From Anoplopoma fimbria (Eukaryota; Chordata; Actinopteri; Perciformes; Anoplopomatidae), in the NCBI RefSeq assembly GCF_027596085.1, contig NC_072472.1, positions 14,597,471 through 14,661,470 of the forward strand: 64,000 bases of DNA. Direction: 5' to 3'. This document shows positions 60,214 to 64,000 of the stretch, piece by piece. A program made the position numbers and the translations under genes. The stretch's first letter is position 1. Every line of letters starts with the position of its first letter. The notes under the pieces were generated by a model that was given only the letters and a program-made list of their open reading frames with translations, was not told the origin of the DNA and searched no databases.

Positions 60214-60540
60214 CTTTTAGAATACATGTTTGTATGTTCCTTACAGTCTCATGTGGTCACCTATCAACCACATAACAAGCTCTCTACTTGGCCACTCATT
60301 ACCTACTGACAGCAATAAAGCAGACACACCCAAGCTACCATGGGCAAAAGGTTAAACCATGAAACTACTCCTCATCTGAAAAAAAAGCACACACAAGCAC
60401 CTACACACCCTGGTGGTAAATGAGTCCAATGCCCAGGACTCACCTGATTGGCTTGGTTTGACCAGTGATGTCATCTCTTAGGAGGGCCTGACCACTTAGT
60501 AATAAAACAATACACAGATAAGGGTCATCGACTACTTAAG

Positions 60541-60881
60541 AGCAGAAGAACAGAGGAAAAAACGTCTGAGCGGACACGTACACGCAGCAGAGAGTTTGTG
60601 GAGGAAGTACACTGTGACAAATCCACACTTCTGGATTCAGCAGCAGGTTCAGTAGCTACAGCTTGAGGAGGAGGCTTACCTGGTGGAAAGAAGGGTCGAC
60701 AAAGTGGAGCTTGAAGGGCAAAAGCAAGAAGACCTTTAGATATTAGCTGGAAAATAAAAGGAGAAAAGAGAACCAAGAAAAAAGAGAAAAAGAGAAAATC
60801 AAATAAAGAGGAACCGAGAGGAGAGGAAGGACTAATAAAGGAGCTTTTGATCCAAAGAGGGCACGCTTGTCTGAGTGCACT
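60541..60881 (+). promoter_or_regulatory. Presumed 5' UTR of claudin I
   Basis: A weak TATA-like ACTTAAGAG at about 60534-60542 and a strikingly purine-rich stretch (60746-60835, mostly A/G) lie upstream of the start codon. The assignment as 5' UTR is by position only. Confidence 0.35.
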
Positions 60882-61553
60882 ATGGTGTCTTTTGGACTTG
60901 AGCTGGTCGGCATCATTCTGTCAGTGCTCGGCTGGGTGCTGTGTGTGATCAGCTGCGCCTTGCCAATGTGGAGGGTCTCGGCCTTCATTGGCTCCAACAT
61001 TGTCACAGCTCAGGTGTACTGGGAGGGCTTGTGGATGAACTGCGTGTTCCAGAGCACGGGACAGATGCAGTGTAAGGTCTACGACTCCATGCTGGCTCTA
61101 CCTCAGGACCTGCAGGCCGCCAGGGCGCTAACCATCGTCTCCATCATCGTGGGGGTGGTGGCTCTCCTCATTTCTATGGTAGGAGCAAAGTGCACCAACT
61201 GCATCGAGGATGAAGGGGTTAAAGCCCGAGTGATGGCCGCTTCAGGTGGCGGGTTCATCACAGCAGCCCTGACCCAGCTGGTGCCGGTTTCCTGGTCAGC
61301 ACACACCATCATAATTGAGTTCTACAGTCCACTCATCCCTTCTGGTCAGAAGATGGAGATCGGGGCGGCGCTGTATTTAGGCTGGGCGGCCGCGGCCCTG
61401 CTGCTGATTGGAGGGTCCATCCTATGCTGCAGTTGCCCTCCACAAGAAGACAAACCGGTGAGGTACAGCGTGCACCCTCAGAGTCGTACAGCATACTCTG
61501 CTGCACCGAGGTCAAACGCTCCAAGCTCCTACAACAGGAGGGACTACGTGTGA
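60882..61553 (+). CDS. Claudin I: claudin-3/4/6-like
   Basis: Single-exon, 223 aa from ATG 60882 ([20 protein letters not shown]). The first loop is [13 protein letters not shown]. The second reads [15 protein letters not shown], unlike the FYNP of most neighbours. Within TM3 the usual LLCLVPV is replaced by ALTQLVPV. After TM4 come [12 protein letters not shown] and a somewhat longer tail with several tyrosines ([19 protein letters not shown]), ending RRDYV, a PDZ ligand. The gene is on the plus strand at the right end of the cluster, with AATAAA at 62366-62371. Confidence 0.93.
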   Translation: MVSFGLELVGIILSVLGWVLCVISCALPMWRVSAFIGSNIVTAQVYWEGLWMNCVFQSTGQMQCKVYDSMLALPQDLQAARALTIVSIIVGVVALLISMVGAKCTNCIEDEGVKARVMAASGGGFITAALTQLVPVSWSAHTIIIEFYSPLIPSGQKMEIGAALYLGWAAAALLLIGGSILCCSCPPQEDKPVRYSVHPQSRTAYSAAPRSNAPSSYNRRDYV

Positions 61554-62365
61554 GGGAAGAGTAACGGACCGAGGGGGGGTAGAGGGAAATGTGACCTCCT
61601 TCATATCATTTTTTCTTGTATCCTGCCTATGTGTACATTGTCAGGAAATGTGCACAGAACTGAAGCTAAACAATAATAATGATAAAATGGTAAAAATGGT
61701 AAAAGAGCCAACCAGTTTGACAATATTAAGGAGCATAAATAAGTGTAAATATGCAGTTTTTTGATACTTTTTAAATATATATTTGAAAGCTCTATACAGA
61801 TGTTTGATGGTTCTGTTTACATTTGCCATTGGTCTAAATCAAGTTTAAGAAGACACACAAATTATAAATATTTGTGCTCATAACATTTACGTTGTGAATG
61901 CTCCTCATTGTACTGATCATTGTGTAAGTATCATATTGTCATCTATTGTAAAGGAAATAGAGACACTCCTTTGTGACTTAATATTTTTCTTGCTATCATT
62001 ACAAAAAAACAGCCAGTGACTGACTTTATTAGTCAGTCACTGGCTGTATTATACAGTTAAACAAAATGGAGCTCACATTGGGCTCCAAAGCAAGGTCAAC
62101 ATGGCAGAGTGGACTGTAAAAAATGTTGTGTAAAATAGATATTTAGTTGGGTGACATTTCTATCTCACATTTTTCTATCTCAGCACAGTGTGGCAGTGTT
62201 CAGACATTAATAGACACTACTAATGTTGATGCTTTTATGGCTTTTTATGCATTAAGATTGTTTGTGTTTGCCAATAATGAAAGAACATTTTGAGTTTACT
62301 TTCTGGATGCAAATGTTTTGGTTTTAGATCTACTGAAATTCTTGAAATAACTTAAATATTAAAGT
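61554..62365 (+). other. Probable 3' UTR of claudin I
   Basis: About 800 bases between the stop and the first convincing AATAAA. It contains a perfect inverted repeat at 62009-62047. Confidence 0.5.
62009..62047. repeat. Perfect 17-bp inverted repeat with 5-nt loop
   Basis: ACAGCCAGTGACTGACT, then TTATT, then its exact inverted complement. In RNA this would be a strong hairpin within the probable 3' UTR of claudin I. There is no T-tract terminator role in a vertebrate. It is too short for an ordinary pre-miRNA hairpin. Confidence 0.85.
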
Positions 62366-62371
62366 AATAAA
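62366..62371 (+). terminator. Polyadenylation signal of claudin I
   Basis: AATAAA is followed by a GATTTTTATTGTG stretch. Confidence 0.5.
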
Positions 62372-64000
62372 GATTTTTATTGTGAAACCTTATGTGGTAC
62401 TAATTTATCCCGGTTCAATTTAACAATGATAAAGATGATTTGCATTTTTTTTTTTTTATAATTGGCAAGAGAGAAAAGGCCATGATAAATAGTAACAAGG
62501 TCTTTACTCCAAATACTTTAGAAATAAAAGTGGTAATTCAAATAACACAATTAAGCAAATTGTTCGGGATCTGTATTTGTTTTTTTACCTACTTAGGTTT
62601 TTTAATCTTTTACCATTTTACAAAAACAGCATGAAAAAAGGTGTTGATGTTTTAGAGAGTTAGTGACAGCTTTGTACGTCAGAGTTGTGTATGACAGATG
62701 ATTTTTCTTTTAGATTCTGATGCAGTGGGAAAGGAAGTGTCTTATCCGCAGAAACCAACTCTTTCCTCTTTTGAATAGTCAAATTATCCCTCTGTGTTCA
62801 GGCAGGTGTGCTCAGGTAGCAGAGCAACCTGTTGATCCTGCTCCAGGAGCATTACTACACATGACCTCCTCTGAACAACACTGAACAAACCTCTTTAACT
62901 TAAGTAAAAGTACCTCTTCCACCACTTGGTGTAACTATTAAGTGCAGTCCCTCATATTCACAAAGGTTTGTAAAAATATGTGGCAAAAAAATAGCGAAAT
63001 TACGTTGTAGAAATACTCTTGCAAGTAAAATTACATAATGTCCTGCATTCAAATTTTTTGAAGACTTAGCATTTCAATATCAGTAAAATACCAAAAGGAA
63101 AAGTTTATATATTATATAATGGATATACCATTAATGAATTAATACGTACATCACTTTAATGTCAGCTGATAAAATTAGGGGCAATTTTAATTATTTTAAC
63201 GACTACAGTAAAGTCCAAACTTAACCTATAATAAAACATCATAATTTATAAATTGATTATATATTAAATAATCCATCTATATATTATATCAGCAATCTGA
63301 ATCCTGTAAAAAAAAAAACACTGTAAAATAGTGATGTGATCGTATTAAATATCAAAAATGGAAAATGCTGAAGTAAAGTACAAGTACCTCAAAATTGTAC
63401 CCGAGTAAACATACTAAATCATCTTCTACCACTGGTGACACGATAGTTTGTACAAATAAAGGTGTGTGTTAGTTTGAGCTTGCATTCTTCCCCTAAGGTA
63501 ATAGCTGAATATAGAGAACACACATTTACTCGCAAAAACAGAAGCAGCTTCGGCTCTTGTTTTGGTAACACAAGCAGCTGGTCACCACAGGTGAAGTGAT
63601 ACAGGTCGCCTTCAGGTTATCGCTGTTATCTCTGTAGTAATGCATCAACTGATGTTGTAACATAAACACGATAGTACGACAAACAGAGCCTCCCTGTTGT
63701 TCAGCCTTGGGGTTTGTGTGTTGTTGCTTTTTATCTTTGTGAAGGCTATGTTGTGCTCTACACTCAAAATATGAGGACATTTGGTTGTATTTTAAATCAA
63801 ACACATTTACTTAAAAGGACAGTGTAAATCGGTACCAATCATTGGGAAAATGGAGTTTGGTCAGATGGTAAACTTTCAATTAAATAAATTGAATTTAATT
63901 ATGTTTCCCATCACTTATACTGTAAAGTAAATAAACAGAAAGATTTATAAATGGGCACCTGCCTGTTGTTTCATGACACACTTGAAAGACCTTTAATTCC
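62372..64000. other. Intergenic DNA to the right edge
   Basis: AT-rich, with no exon, RNA gene or classifiable repeat recognised. Confidence 0.45.

Overview
The window is nuclear DNA from a ray-finned (probably percomorph) fish. It has multi-exon genes with GT/AG introns, long AT-rich intergenic DNA, very long CA/GT microsatellites, fish-type LINE, hAT and Tc1-like debris, and a tandem cluster of claudin genes of the fish claudin-3/4/6 type. There are no bacterial features, no CRISPR array and no operons.

Left part (1-9.2 kb): an orphan open frame (635-823), a six-exon secreted C1q-domain gene on the minus strand (1658-4219), and a five-exon SAM-dependent methyltransferase recognisable as METTL27/WBSCR27 (5568-7751, minus). 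A TIR element lies in a METTL27 intron and an 859-bp hAT remnant lies just upstream of its start codon.

Middle (9.2-26.9 kb): a 5'-truncated RTE/Rex-like LINE with a 15-bp target duplication (9271-16118). It is itself split by a 4.1-kb TIR element with a TA duplication (11566-15663). That inner element carries an intron-containing, host-like gene (ubiquitin/PB1-like N-terminus, resembling fish 'SAMD3-like' multicopy proteins) and shows no transposase. A Tc1-type MITE (16563-16785) follows, then a complete merlin gene (nf2, 16 coding exons, 17681-24002, 592 aa) with a long 3' UTR.

Right part (28.7-64 kb): a solitary, stop-containing copy of the METTL27 last exon (28777-28979, plus strand), then nine claudin genes, here called A-I from left to right. 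Seven are on the minus strand (A-E, G and H) and two on the plus strand (F and I). Eight have an uninterrupted reading frame, and one (C) has three coding exons. All carry the W-GLW/C-C signature of the first extracellular loop. Six end in the usual hydrophobic PDZ ligand (Y/F-V), while A, C and D have unusual C termini. METTL27 beside CLDN3/4-type claudins recalls the human 7q11.23 neighbourhood (CLDN3-CLDN4-METTL27). The claudins would form paracellular barriers or pores at epithelial tight junctions. Merlin also acts at cell junctions, but its proximity may be coincidental.

Exon limits were set by hand from splice consensus, reading-frame phase and recalled family sequence. No alignment or database search was run. 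Claudin and nf2 paralogue names (a/b or letter names) cannot be assigned without a phylogeny.
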